A stretch of 64,000 nt of DNA, taken from positions 124,001 through 188,000 of the forward strand of contig NZ_CAAAIA010000004.1 of NCBI RefSeq assembly GCF_900639875.1, given 5' to 3'. Below the pieces are notes generated by a model. The model was not told where the DNA came from, did no database searches, and worked only from the letters and a program-made list of their open reading frames with translations. This stretch comes from Legionella impletisoli. GTDB lineage: Bacteria > Pseudomonadota > Gammaproteobacteria > Legionellales > Legionellaceae. Each line of letters begins with the position of its first letter. Positions within the stretch are counted from its first letter, which is position 1. The translations under genes and the position numbers were made by a program. This document shows, piece after piece, positions 16,864 to 26,606 of the stretch.

Positions 16864-17208
16864 TTGTCTTTTGATCACATCTTGGCCTACGCCGCGCGGC
16901 TTGACCGCGTGGTCCAGTGTTTTAGCACAGCACTCCTGGATTCCTTGGACAAGCTACGGAACATCGAGAGTAGAGCTGGACTGAGTTTTCAAAGATGGGT
17001 AGAAGACATAGGGTCAATAGGGGGTAAAGATAAGCCGAGTTGTCTTTTGATCACATCTTGGCCTACGCCGCGCGGCTTGACCGCGTGGTCCAGTGTTTTA
17101 GCACAGTACTCCTGGATTCCTTGGACAAGCTACGGAACATCGAGAGTAGAGCTGGACTGGGTTTTCAGAGATGTGTAGAAGATACAGGGTCAGTAGGGGA
17201 AAGGCAAA
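16864..17208. repeat. Two tandem copies of a 176-bp non-coding repeat
   Basis: TTGTCTTTTGATCACATCTT starts at 16864 and again at 17040, giving an exact 176-bp period. The copies are nearly identical for about 120 bp and then drift. Each unit carries a GC-rich core with a CCGCGCGG palindrome and the half-repeat CGCGGCTTGACCGCGTGG, plus TGGATTCCTTGGACAAGC. The period is not a multiple of three, and the frames that stay open across it differ between the copies, so it is not a gene. Together with the 26-bp units it fills the gene-free stretch 16701-17329; the remaining bases hold only the terminator noted separately. Confidence 0.85.
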
Positions 17209-17294
17209 GACTGGCAGGAAAAATATATGCTTATTAAGCATAGCTCCATGTAAAGAGAGCATCCTAAGCGATGGAAGCTGCCGTCAAAACCCTT

Positions 17295-17314
17295 AAAACT
17301 CCGAACTGGGGTTT
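17295..17314 (-). terminator. Rho-independent terminator of the Aas-like gene
   Basis: Read on the minus strand, AAACCCC-AGTTC-GGAGTTT forms a 7-bp stem (one G-U pair) with a 5-nt loop and runs into TTTT. It lies 16 nt beyond the stop codon of the large leftward gene. Confidence 0.65.
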
Positions 17315-17329
17315 AACAAGTTGTTGGGC

Positions 17330-20300
17330 TTAAATGGCTATTTTTTCCTTGACGTTTGATAACATCAGCTTCTTCGCAGTGGCATAATCTTTTTTGCCAC
17401 TTGCAAGCTTTGGAATTCCCTCAAGGTTAATCAACTTGTTAGGGAGCATGAGTCTTGGGATATTAGACGTTTTTAACTGTGACATAATATATTCAGGAGC
17501 TTGTTTGCCGCTGTAGATAAGCCCGATGCATTCGCCTTTTTTCGCATCAGGAAGAGAAACAGCAATGACTTCTAAGTCTGGATCATTAAACAAATGACTA
17601 AATTGCTCCTCGACTTGGCCTAGGCTAATCATTTCTCCACCAATTTTGGCAAACCTTGAATAGCGATCCACGATGGTTAAATACCCTTCTTCATCGAGTC
17701 GACCTTTGTCGCCTGTTTTGTACCAAACAATGTCTCCGTCTTGAATGAGAACGTCTTCGGTTTTTTCGACGTCGTTGAGATAACCACGCATCACTTGAGT
17801 GCCTCCAATGAGGATAAGCCCTTCTTCTCCTATGGGTAGGTCTTTTAACGTGTTCGGATCAACGATTCGAAAAGCGCTGCCAGGTAGAGCTAGGCCGACC
17901 GTTCCCGGTTTATTGCCTTGATGAATGTGCCAATCGGATGGGGAGATGACGTCTGGAAGATTGCAACTGGCAACGGGAGCCACTTCAGTTGCTCCATACC
18001 CTTCATAAATGTCATGATTGAACTTATTTTTAAATTCTTCGCGCACCGTAGGGGATAATTTTTCCGCCCCCGAAATGACTAATCGCAGTGATTTTAATAA
18101 TAAAGGATGAATCTTAGGATTACGATTGTATAAGCTCAAAAAAGTCGAGGTTGCACAAAACATGGTAATTCGGTGACTGTATATTAGACGCGCAATGGCG
18201 AGAGCATTGGTTGGATCAGGATAACAAACCATGGTTAAGCCTTGGATTAAAGGCACTAAGGTTGTCATGGTTAAGCCAAAGGCATGAAATAAAGGTAACG
18301 AATTAAGCATTACATCGTCTTCTTGAATAGCAAATACGCTTGTGACTTGTTTGATGTTACTAAGCAGATTACGATGAGTTAGTTCAACTCCTTTAGGTTT
18401 ACCTTCACTCCCGCTGCTAAACAAGATGGCGGCAACACTATTGACGTCTGATTGCTTGATAAAATAATGTTTCAATAAAAATGCAGGTAAGAATTTCACA
18501 GCGAGGAGATTTCTTGCAATGCTTACTTTCGCTGTTTTCTTTTTTAAATCCTCTAAGTGAACGAGATGGGTGGTGTGGACCAGATGTTTTAGATTAAATC
18601 CTTTATCGTTTAATTTATCAAGAAAAACATGAGAAGTAATGATTGTTTTAATGTTGGCCTGTTCAATGGCTGAGCGCAAGGCCTGATCACCTGCGGTATA
18701 ATTTAAGTTCACAACGGTTTTACCGCGACAAAGTATCGCTAAATTTGCAATAACTCCCGCAGCACTGGCAGGTAAAATGATACCAATATTGGACTGGCCA
18801 TTCATTTTAGGAGCGAGCTTTTTGGCAAAATAAATGACTGCTGCAAGCAGTTTATGAGCTGAGAATCGGCTGCCACTGGAATCAATAACAGAAATCGCAT
18901 TGCCTTGGTGCTTGGCCATTCGAAACCATTCTAATTGGATGGAATCCATTTCATTGGTGAAATATTTCCAGGACTTAATCGATAGCTCACGAACGGTTTG
19001 CCGAACCTCAAGTGCGGATGCATGATTTGCCATGGGCTCGCCATAGATAACGCTCACCCGCCGATTATTCATTTTGGCTAAATCTTTATAGTGTTCTGTA
19101 GCGTAAGAAGTTTTAGCTCCCCATAAGCCATGGAGATAAAACGGAACGATAACGGCATTTGTTTCTTCTGCGGCTCGTTCAAAACCTGAATGAAAGGCTC
19201 CTACTTGACCATTTCGACTCAAACGCCCTTCAGGAAAAAGCGCAATAACTTCACCTTGATTTAATGCAGCATGGATTTCTCTCAGTGCATCTTTACTGGC
19301 TGAACTACCAATAGGGATGATCTTAAATTGCTTTAAGAGCCATTTTAAGTACCACTTTTCGTAGATTGACCGCTCCATCACAAATCGGATTGGGCGAGGA
19401 CAAGCAATTTGTAATACGGCCCAATCAATAAAGCTTGTATGATTTCCTAGTAATAAAACGCCTCCTGTGGAAGGCAAATGATTTAATTGATACACGCTAA
19501 CAGAGTAAAATTTAGAAACCACACAATATAATAAATACCGAATAAGTGATTGTGGCAGAGCAAACAAGGCGTAAATTGAACCAGCTAAGGCAACCGCACC
19601 TAAAGCATAAAGAAAATAAATGCTTTGCAAGCCCAATAAGCTAACTAAAGCGGTTAGGGCTAAAAAACCAAACATAACACAGGTTTGTACAAAATTATTA
19701 GCAGATAAGATCTTGCCCAATTCTTTTTTAGGGGCATTGAATTGAATTAAGGCGTTTAACGGAACAATCAACATGCCACCCCAAAATCCATAGGTTAAAA
19801 AGAGCGCAAGGATGGCAAAGGGATTAGACAGTGTGGGAAGGATAAATAGGGCAATCGCAGCACCGATGGTTGCGACGGGAATAATACCTGTTTCGATAAA
19901 TCCTTTTGAAAGTTTACCTGCGTATAAAGCCCCTAAAACGATGCCTATTCCTCCGAAAGCAAGTGAACCTTGGGCAAAAACAACGCTCGTGTTGCTTATA
20001 TGATCTTTCAAAAATGCACCATAGGTGGCCAATAAAACTTGATTGACACCCCAAAAAATCGCTAAACCAACGATGCAAGTCATAATAATTGGATTGTTGG
20101 TTGTTTTTTTTATGTAAGAAGCTAGATACTGACCTTTGAAATACTGTTTCGCTTTATAATTCGATTCAGGATCCGCTGCTAGCTTTTTAGGAAGTCGAAA
20201 GGTTAAGAGGCTTTCTAATAGTGAACATGCAATCAATAACAAGCCAGCAGGTGCAAAAGCCTTGAGCACTAATGAGCGCTCGGTGGCTTTAAGTAAGCTT

Positions 20301-20803
20301 AAGGCATTCAGGTAATGACTAAATATTAACGTGAATACAAAGGTACTGCCTAAAATGGCTGCAATGGTTAATGTTTGAACGAATGCATTGGCTTGTGAAA
20401 TATGCTCTTTACCAAAGAGTTCTTTAATATAACCGTATTTTGCAGGGGAATTAATCGCACTTTGTACCGCTAAAAGAAAGGTTAACGCAAACGCTCCCCA
20501 GAAATAACCTTGATAATAACAAAACGTTATCAGAATAGTTAAAGGGATAACAGCCACCGCCGTTAGTTTTAATGTGGAGGCTTTTGGAAATTTATCAGCC
20601 AGAAAGCCTGATGGAGTAAATAATAAAATATAAGGTAATAAAATCAATCCATTTACAATGGCCGACAAAATTGTAAACCCCTCGCCACTCGTGGTTTGAT
20701 AAAGGGTATCTTGCATTAGAATTTTATGGCCGATATCAACGAACGTATTTAGAAATACGACCAGCATAAAGGGATAACATCCTCGAATACTAAATAGCTT
20801 CAT
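17330..20803 (-). CDS. aas: LplT-PlsC-acyl-ACP synthetase fusion (lysophospholipid recycling)
   Basis: A 1157-residue three-part inner-membrane protein. Residues 1-415 form a 12-TM MFS transporter like LplT (lysophospholipid flippase). Residues about 420-640 form a PlsC-type acyltransferase with GNHTSFIDWAVLQ (HX4D) and LFPEGRLSRNG. Residues about 650-1157 form an AMP-binding acyl-ACP synthetase with LFSSGSEGKPKGVELTHRN, YEGYGATEVAP, WYKTGDKGRL and RFAKIGGEMISLG. In E. coli these are two neighbouring proteins, LplT and Aas, that re-acylate lysophosphatidylethanolamine; here they are one chain, as in several other gammaproteobacteria. ATG 20803 has GGAG 6 nt upstream and is preferred over ATG 20815. 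A terminator follows. Confidence 0.9.
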   Translation of the reverse strand: MKLFSIRGCYPFMLVVFLNTFVDIGHKILMQDTLYQTTSGEGFTILSAIVNGLILLPYILLFTPSGFLADKFPKASTLKLTAVAVIPLTILITFCYYQGYFWGAFALTFLLAVQSAINSPAKYGYIKELFGKEHISQANAFVQTLTIAAILGSTFVFTLIFSHYLNALSLLKATERSLVLKAFAPAGLLLIACSLLESLLTFRLPKKLAADPESNYKAKQYFKGQYLASYIKKTTNNPIIMTCIVGLAIFWGVNQVLLATYGAFLKDHISNTSVVFAQGSLAFGGIGIVLGALYAGKLSKGFIETGIIPVATIGAAIALFILPTLSNPFAILALFLTYGFWGGMLIVPLNALIQFNAPKKELGKILSANNFVQTCVMFGFLALTALVSLLGLQSIYFLYALGAVALAGSIYALFALPQSLIRYLLYCVVSKFYSVSVYQLNHLPSTGGVLLLGNHTSFIDWAVLQIACPRPIRFVMERSIYEKWYLKWLLKQFKIIPIGSSASKDALREIHAALNQGEVIALFPEGRLSRNGQVGAFHSGFERAAEETNAVIVPFYLHGLWGAKTSYATEHYKDLAKMNNRRVSVIYGEPMANHASALEVRQTVRELSIKSWKYFTNEMDSIQLEWFRMAKHQGNAISVIDSSGSRFSAHKLLAAVIYFAKKLAPKMNGQSNIGIILPASAAGVIANLAILCRGKTVVNLNYTAGDQALRSAIEQANIKTIITSHVFLDKLNDKGFNLKHLVHTTHLVHLEDLKKKTAKVSIARNLLAVKFLPAFLLKHYFIKQSDVNSVAAILFSSGSEGKPKGVELTHRNLLSNIKQVTSVFAIQEDDVMLNSLPLFHAFGLTMTTLVPLIQGLTMVCYPDPTNALAIARLIYSHRITMFCATSTFLSLYNRNPKIHPLLLKSLRLVISGAEKLSPTVREEFKNKFNHDIYEGYGATEVAPVASCNLPDVISPSDWHIHQGNKPGTVGLALPGSAFRIVDPNTLKDLPIGEEGLILIGGTQVMRGYLNDVEKTEDVLIQDGDIVWYKTGDKGRLDEEGYLTIVDRYSRFAKIGGEMISLGQVEEQFSHLFNDPDLEVIAVSLPDAKKGECIGLIYSGKQAPEYIMSQLKTSNIPRLMLPNKLINLEGIPKLASGKKDYATAKKLMLSNVKEKIAI

Positions 20804-21021
20804 ACTGAACTCCATGGAAGCAGGGAATTGCTATAGGAATAAACCTCTTAGCAAGAACAATCTATGTGTGCTTTCAAAAGCGGCGAAAATAACAAATAAG
20901 CCATTTTCTGTCACGTGTTAATTGCGGGTATCTTAATACAACTGAGCATATTCATTGTGCAAGAATTGAATTTTTGGCTCATAATTACCTATATATAAAT
21001 CAAGATGATAGCAAAGTACCC

Positions 21022-21525
21022 ATGTTTTCTAAGCCCAAGACGTTTTATAGATTTGCTAATCCCCCTCTATGGCCAAATGGTTTTACCGTTTTGGAAATGC
21101 TTATCGTGCTTGGTTTATTATCCACACTGATTTTTATAGCCGTTGAGGCTTATGATACTTCTCGCCAAAAAGCCAATATTGAACAAGCAATCTCAGACAT
21201 TAAGGATATGGAAATTGCTATTGAAAACTACTACATGGAAAATGGTTATAAATATCCTCCTGATTTAGCCGCAGTCGGTATGCAAAATCGCAAAGACCCT
21301 TGGGGGAATTCTTATCATTATTTAAACATCGCAGCGTTACCAGATAAAGGTGCTGATCCTCAAGCCAGGAAAGATCAAAACTTATTCCCTCTAAACTCGG
21401 ATTTTGATTTATACAGTATGGGAGAGGACGGCAAAACAAAAATTTCGCTGACTGAAAGTGAGAGCAAGGATGATGTTATTCGAGCAAATAATGGTAGTTT
21501 TATCGGGCTGGGTTCAGATTATTAA
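21022..21525 (+). CDS. GspG-like type II secretion/type IV pseudopilin
   Basis: A 167-residue prepilin-like protein. PNGFTVLEMLIVLGLLSTLI is a canonical prepilin peptidase site (G/F, Glu at +5) followed by the pilin helix. The globular part has the GspG hallmarks QNRKDPWGNSYHYLN and DFDLYSMGEDGK, the calcium-site loop of major pseudopilins. The leader before the cleavage site is long (over 20 residues) for a pseudopilin. It lies alone, without other gsp genes, 12 nt before a GGDEF-EAL gene and surely co-transcribed with it. The in-frame TTG at 20974 would add 16 residues; ATG 21022 is preferred. The main T2SS GspG is presumably elsewhere. Confidence 0.8.
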   Translation: MFSKPKTFYRFANPPLWPNGFTVLEMLIVLGLLSTLIFIAVEAYDTSRQKANIEQAISDIKDMEIAIENYYMENGYKYPPDLAAVGMQNRKDPWGNSYHYLNIAALPDKGADPQARKDQNLFPLNSDFDLYSMGEDGKTKISLTESESKDDVIRANNGSFIGLGSDY

Positions 21526-21537
21526 GCAAGGCGACCT

Positions 21538-24345
21538 ATGAAGATAGATTGGAACTTTTTTCAAAGCAAGGTGGCGCGCCGTGTTTTTTTGTTATTCATT
21601 CTTTCTGCTTTGATCCCGGTTATTTTTTTGGCCATCTTTCAAATAACCCAAATCTCTCGCCAGTTGAATGAAACAAGTCAACAACATGTTCGACAAAGTG
21701 TTAAAACCATCGGAATGGACTTAATTGGCCGTTTATTCCATCTGGAAAATCAAATTAGTCTTTTGGGAAAAGCAATTATCGCACTTCCTCAGGATGATTA
21801 TGTAACACAATCAGAACAATTATCAGGCTTGGCACCCGATTTTGTGTCTTTAACCTTAATGGATAAGGAAAAAACGTCTCTTGTTTTAAAAGGAAAAAAG
21901 CTTGTGCTACCTATGGATATGAAAGCGCTATCCGTTGGCCAAACGGCGATTGCCGTGCGCCCTCCTCAAACAGGGGGTTCAGGAAGTCATGTCATGATGA
22001 TCCATCGATTAGATCCTCATCGATATTTATTGGGAAGAGTAAAAAACATTTGGATGTTTGATATTCATAGCAATGCGCTGTTTTGGGTGATTGGCCCTAA
22101 AAATCAACTCATTTATACCAATACAGCTTCTTCTGTTCCAGAAAACGTATTTAGCTTAAAAATGAAGCAAGATTCAGATGTCTTTCCATGGCAAACGCAA
22201 CAAGAAGAATATTTTGTTGGTTATTGGAGCCTTTTTTTAAAACAGCGCCTAAAAAGCGAAAACTGGACCGTAGTTTTGGCTGAGCCTATGGCAAGTGTTT
22301 TATCTCAAGCTAAAAGTTTATATTCTATTTTTATACCAACCGTGTTGGTGGCAATATTTTTAACGATGTTTTTAACCCAAGCACAAATCCGGCGCGTATT
22401 AACCCCATTAGAAAAATTAAGGAAAGCGACAAAGCGAATTGCAAAAAGAGATTTCACAACGCCTGTCAACGTGACGAGTCATGATGAATTCGAAGAATTG
22501 GGCGAGGCGTTTAATGCCATGGCCTCGCAATTAAATCGCCAGTTTAAAACCCTGTCTATTTTATCGATGCTTGATAAAAGTATTTTAACAAACAAAGACG
22601 GCGAGGCCATTTTAAATATCATTTTTGATCGTTTAAAAGAAGCAGTGAACTATGATGTTTTAGTGCTTGGGATGATCCGTCATGAGGACAAAACCCGAAT
22701 ATCTTTAACCATAGATGATGCTGATCGCCTCCAAATCGAGATAGCAGAAACTGAATTATCAAAACAAGACCTTCTCCTATTACAACAAAATCAAGATAGA
22801 GCAATCGATTTAAAAAAGGACGGACTTCCTGATTATCTAGCAAGTTTAACCCATCATCGAATGAACTATTTTATATTATTTCCCATTCTTCATCGGGGTA
22901 TCCCTACGGCCATTATGGGCATGGGGTTTAAAGAAAAAGAAACCCTGAAAGAATTTAACACCAATGAGCTGCGAGATATTTTTTATCGGGCATCCATCGC
23001 ATTCACTCATGCAGAATGGGAAGAACAATTGTATCGGCAAGCGCATTATGATGATTTAACCCACTTACCCAACCGATTAATGTTGCGCGATGCGATGAAC
23101 GATGCACTAGAGCGCGCCGTTAAAGAAGAGACCTATTGTGTTTTGATGTTCTTAGATTTAGATAATTTTAAAGACGTGAATGATACATTAGGTCATAGCA
23201 TAGGAGATCGTTTTTTAGCCTTAGTCGCCAAACGAATGCACCAGCAACTAGGAAATCAAGGGCTATTAGCTCGGATTGGGGGGGATGAATTCACCATACT
23301 TCTTTCTGACATACCCAGTGTTCATATCGCAAAAAAACAAGCAGAGGAAGTTGCCGAGCGATTATTAAAGGCATTTGATGAACCTTTTTTATTAGAAGAT
23401 ATGGAGTATTTTGCAACCGCAAGTATTGGTATTGCAATTTATCCAAAAGACTGCAAAACAAGCGACGAACTTCTGAAGTATGCCGATATGTCGATGTATT
23501 TGGCGAAAGCTCGCGGAAAAAATGATTATGAATTTTTCTCCAGTGAATTAGAGGTAGAAGTCATTGAGCGAAATGAGCTCTTACAAGAATTGCATAGTGC
23601 TTTGCAAGAAAAACAATTTTTAATTTATTACCAGCCAAAGATTGACTCTTTGAATAATACGCTAATTGGGGCTGAAGCCTTAATTCGCTGGCAACATCCG
23701 ACAAGAGGGCTATTATTGCCTGATTTATTTCTCAATTTAGCCGAAGAATCCAATTTAATTTTTGCTATAGGTGATCTGGTGATCAAAAATACGTGCCAAC
23801 AATTAAAAGATTGGCAAAACGAAGGCTACCTAATTCCACCGATTGCAATCAATATTGCAGCGAGGCAATTTAGCCAAAAAGATCTAAGCCAACGAATTGC
23901 AAGCGTTATTAAAAAATCTGGCGTCAATCCGACTTTCATTGAGTTTGAAGTCACTGAAAGTGCTTTTATCGAAAATTTCGATGAAACCGTCGTTATATTA
24001 AACCAATTAAAAGAGCTTGGTTGTAAGTTGACCATCGATGATTTTGGAACAGGTTATTCGTCGATGCATTATTTAATGAAGCTTCCAGTGGATACGATGA
24101 AAATCGATCGTATTTTCATTCATGGTATCCCTCAGAATGAGAAAAATATCAGCATCATTAAAGCGATTAAAACGTTAGCGCTTAATCTAGGTATGCAGGT
24201 TGTGGCAGAAGGAATTGAAACGAAAGAACAATCCGATTTATTAAAGGATTTAGGATGTGAATATCAGCAAGGCTATTATTTTAGTCGCCCACTTTCGCCG
24301 GATGAATTTGCTCGAAATTACTTGAAGAAGATAGGAAAAAAATAA
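21538..24345 (+). CDS. Membrane sensor diguanylate cyclase/c-di-GMP phosphodiesterase
   Basis: A 935-residue inner-membrane protein. TM1 (RRVFLLFILSALIPVIFLAIF) is followed by a periplasmic sensor of about 240 residues, TM2 (IFIPTVLVAIFLTMFL), HAMP (LTPLEKLRKATKRIAKRDF), a GAF-like domain (about 345-495), then GGDEF and EAL domains. The GGDEF has an intact ARIGGDEF active site, but I see no RxxD inhibitory site before it. The EAL domain keeps AEALIRW, AINIAARQF, EFEVTESAF, IDDFGTGYSS, KIDR, AEGIET and QGYYFSRPL, so phosphodiesterase activity is plausible. It probably tunes c-di-GMP in response to a periplasmic signal, perhaps linked to the pseudopilin gene just upstream. Confidence 0.9.
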   Translation: MKIDWNFFQSKVARRVFLLFILSALIPVIFLAIFQITQISRQLNETSQQHVRQSVKTIGMDLIGRLFHLENQISLLGKAIIALPQDDYVTQSEQLSGLAPDFVSLTLMDKEKTSLVLKGKKLVLPMDMKALSVGQTAIAVRPPQTGGSGSHVMMIHRLDPHRYLLGRVKNIWMFDIHSNALFWVIGPKNQLIYTNTASSVPENVFSLKMKQDSDVFPWQTQQEEYFVGYWSLFLKQRLKSENWTVVLAEPMASVLSQAKSLYSIFIPTVLVAIFLTMFLTQAQIRRVLTPLEKLRKATKRIAKRDFTTPVNVTSHDEFEELGEAFNAMASQLNRQFKTLSILSMLDKSILTNKDGEAILNIIFDRLKEAVNYDVLVLGMIRHEDKTRISLTIDDADRLQIEIAETELSKQDLLLLQQNQDRAIDLKKDGLPDYLASLTHHRMNYFILFPILHRGIPTAIMGMGFKEKETLKEFNTNELRDIFYRASIAFTHAEWEEQLYRQAHYDDLTHLPNRLMLRDAMNDALERAVKEETYCVLMFLDLDNFKDVNDTLGHSIGDRFLALVAKRMHQQLGNQGLLARIGGDEFTILLSDIPSVHIAKKQAEEVAERLLKAFDEPFLLEDMEYFATASIGIAIYPKDCKTSDELLKYADMSMYLAKARGKNDYEFFSSELEVEVIERNELLQELHSALQEKQFLIYYQPKIDSLNNTLIGAEALIRWQHPTRGLLLPDLFLNLAEESNLIFAIGDLVIKNTCQQLKDWQNEGYLIPPIAINIAARQFSQKDLSQRIASVIKKSGVNPTFIEFEVTESAFIENFDETVVILNQLKELGCKLTIDDFGTGYSSMHYLMKLPVDTMKIDRIFIHGIPQNEKNISIIKAIKTLALNLGMQVVAEGIETKEQSDLLKDLGCEYQQGYYFSRPLSPDEFARNYLKKIGKK

Positions 24346-24375
24346 ATCCCGCAGACGCTTTATGCAGGATTTATT
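24341..24375. terminator. Probable bidirectional terminator hairpin
   Basis: 24341-24353 pairs with 24363-24375 (13 bp with one mismatch) around a 9-nt loop; the arms end in A-rich and T-rich tracts. It starts within the stop codon of the GGDEF-EAL gene and lies just beyond the stop of the convergent small lipoprotein gene, so it could serve both. Confidence 0.55.
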
Positions 24376-24385
24376 GAGTCAGAAG

Positions 24386-24538
24386 TTACCAAGGTACGCC
24401 GCTACAACAGCTGGTTCCTTGGTAATTAAATACGTAATTGCTTCCACCACATAAATTGCTGCATCCACCCCATCCGCATCCGGTTAGTTGAATGCTCGTT
24501 AATATTATAAAAAAAGAAAGAAGGATTGTTTTTTTCAT
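24386..24538 (-). CDS. 50-residue Cys/Gly-rich lipoprotein
   Basis: A short gene encoding MKKTILLSFFIILTSIQLTG followed by CGWGGCSN, then LCGGSNYVFNYQG and a terminal TSCCSGVPW. The N-terminus is a lipoprotein signal peptide with lipobox LTGC, predicting cleavage before Cys21. The mature 30 residues hold five cysteines, including Cys21, and seven glycines. AAGGA lies 7 nt before ATG 24538, and the downstream hairpin supports a real transcription unit. It resembles the two other small Cys-rich exported proteins of this window only in style, not in sequence. The residue after the lipid Cys is Gly, not Asp, so outer-membrane sorting is expected. Function is unknown. Confidence 0.6.
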   Translation of the reverse strand: MKKTILLSFFIILTSIQLTGCGWGGCSNLCGGSNYVFNYQGTSCCSGVPW

Positions 24539-24723
24539 AGCCTAGTCCTTGGCGTGTTATCTTACAAATAATATTACAACAAGATTTAAAAAAATACAAA
24601 AAGAATAAATAATATTCTGTTTATTGGTCGTGGATGTCTTGTATTCGCATTGAAAAATGATGGAACCCAATCTTGGCAAGAGTCAATTATTAAGCTAAAC
24701 TTTTATTGTGCATTGCAATAAAA

Positions 24724-26604
24724 ATGGATAAAAAAATGGCAAATAAACGTTTGAAAAAGGATGCCAATCTCTTTACGTTTTCTGAAAAAATTCAGGTCCT
24801 TGAAGACCATTTTAATACCTCTATGACAAGGCTAAGCAAAGGGATGAAAACCTTTGAAAACGCCATGCTCCAAGAAGATAAGGCAAAAAGAGCTGAATTT
24901 TTAGACCGTATTTTTCATGCCCAACTCGGTCAAATGACAACAGGCTTATCACCCGCTGCAATTTTAATCGCTTATACAGACTGGTGGGCTCATACTGTAA
25001 TTGCACCAAACCGCTGTTTACAATTGATGGAAAGTGCTTTTGATAAAATGATTGATTTTTATCAAAATTTGATTGAATACGCTGCGAATAAAAACACAAA
25101 CTGTTTCGATACAGAAGATAAACGTTTTCATGAACGATTTAAAGATGAAGGATGGCACGAATGGCCATACTGTGCCGTTGCAAATGGTTTCATGCTTTGG
25201 GAAGACTGGTGGCAAGAAGCTTCTCAAATTCGAGGGGTAGCAAAAGATCATCGTGAATTGATCTCGTTTTTTCGTTATCAATGGCTTAATGCACTTTCTC
25301 CAGAAAATAATCCAATTCTAAACCCAGTCGTTTTAGAAAAGACGCTGGAAACTTCTGGGAAAAATTTAATCGATGGCTGGCAAAATGCTCAGGAAGATTT
25401 TTGGCGTCATCTTAAAGGAGATCGACCCGTCGGGGCGGAAGAATTTGTAGTTGGGAAAGATATAGCGGTGACTCAAGGAAAAGTGGTTTATCGCAATGAT
25501 TTGATTGAATTAATTCAATATGCTCCCCAAACCGAAACGGTTTATCCAGAGCCTGTTTTAATTATTCCAGCCTGGATTATGAAGTATTATATTTTGGATT
25601 TATCGCCCCATAATTCAATGGTTAATTATTTGGTCAAACAAGGGCATACTGTCTTTATGATCTCTTGGAAAAATCCAGATGCAAGTTATCGAAATTACGG
25701 GATGCAAGACTATTTAAAAAAGGGTGTTTTAGAAGCCATCAATGCTACTCAAAGTATTACTGGTCAAAAGAATATTCATGCTACAGGTTATTGCATTGGG
25801 GGCACGTTGCTATCCATGGCCGCATCTTACATGGCGCGACACTATGATGATCGCTTAAAAACCGTTACTCTTTTCGCCGCCCAAACCGATTTTGAGGAGG
25901 CAGGAGAGCTCATGACGTTTATTGATGAAAATCAGCTTTCTTATCTTGAGGATATTATGTTTTCGCAAGGGTATTTAAGGGGCGATCAAATGTCTGCTAC
26001 CTTTGAGCTACTACGGCCTAAAGAATTAATTTGGTCTAAAGCGGTACAAAGGTACTTACTCGGTGAGCGGCCACCCTTAAATGATTTAATGGCATGGAAT
26101 TCGGATACCACACGACTGCCCTACAAGATGCAAAAAGAATATCTGCGCAATTTTCATTTAAACAATGACTTAGCCGAAGGCGATTATCTAATTGATGGTG
26201 AACCGGTGGCATTAGAAGACATTAAGTCGCCCTTGTTTGTCGTTTCCACGGAAAAAGATCATATTGCACCTTGGAAATCAGTTTATAAAATTCATCTTTA
26301 TGCTAATGGCTCTGAAATTACCTTCGTTCTTGCTAACCGAGGACATAATGGGGGAATTGTTTCTGAGCCTGGCCATAAAGGTCGAAGCTATCGCATAGGA
26401 AAATCCGCAGCCAATGCACCTTACATTGCTCCAGAAAAGTGGCATCATGAGCATAAAAGCCATAAAGGCTCTTGGTGGCCTAAATGGCATCGTTGGTTAG
26501 CGAAACATTCTGGAAAGAAAATTGCTCCGCCAGGTATTGGTGCTCCAGAAAAAGGGTTTCAAATTTTAGAGGATGCTCCTGGCCATTATGTATTGGAGAA
26601 ATGA
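24724..26604 (+). CDS. phaC: Poly(3-hydroxyalkanoate) synthase
   Basis: A 626-residue PHA polymerase that joins hydroxyacyl-CoA units into storage polyester on carbonosomes. The alpha/beta-hydrolase catalytic triad is complete: Cys357 in the lipase-like box ATGYCIGGT, Asp512 in STEKDHIAPW and His541 in NRGHNGG. The conserved PWIMKYYILDL-type block is present as IIPAWIMKYYILDL, and SWKNPDASYRNY is the expected downstream motif. Length is typical of class I enzymes. PHB is the known reserve of Legionella in its transmissive phase. ATG 24724 and ATG 24736 are both possible; GGA 7 nt before 24736 makes it nearly as good. No phaE or phaR partner lies nearby. Confidence 0.93.
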   Translation: MDKKMANKRLKKDANLFTFSEKIQVLEDHFNTSMTRLSKGMKTFENAMLQEDKAKRAEFLDRIFHAQLGQMTTGLSPAAILIAYTDWWAHTVIAPNRCLQLMESAFDKMIDFYQNLIEYAANKNTNCFDTEDKRFHERFKDEGWHEWPYCAVANGFMLWEDWWQEASQIRGVAKDHRELISFFRYQWLNALSPENNPILNPVVLEKTLETSGKNLIDGWQNAQEDFWRHLKGDRPVGAEEFVVGKDIAVTQGKVVYRNDLIELIQYAPQTETVYPEPVLIIPAWIMKYYILDLSPHNSMVNYLVKQGHTVFMISWKNPDASYRNYGMQDYLKKGVLEAINATQSITGQKNIHATGYCIGGTLLSMAASYMARHYDDRLKTVTLFAAQTDFEEAGELMTFIDENQLSYLEDIMFSQGYLRGDQMSATFELLRPKELIWSKAVQRYLLGERPPLNDLMAWNSDTTRLPYKMQKEYLRNFHLNNDLAEGDYLIDGEPVALEDIKSPLFVVSTEKDHIAPWKSVYKIHLYANGSEITFVLANRGHNGGIVSEPGHKGRSYRIGKSAANAPYIAPEKWHHEHKSHKGSWWPKWHRWLAKHSGKKIAPPGIGAPEKGFQILEDAPGHYVLEK

Positions 26605-26606
26605 GT

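Noticed and set aside
16864..17237. Open frames of 104 and 65 codons across the 176-bp repeats
   Set aside because: The repeat period is not a multiple of three, so each copy is read in a different frame; both frames merely translate the repeat and have no ribosome site.
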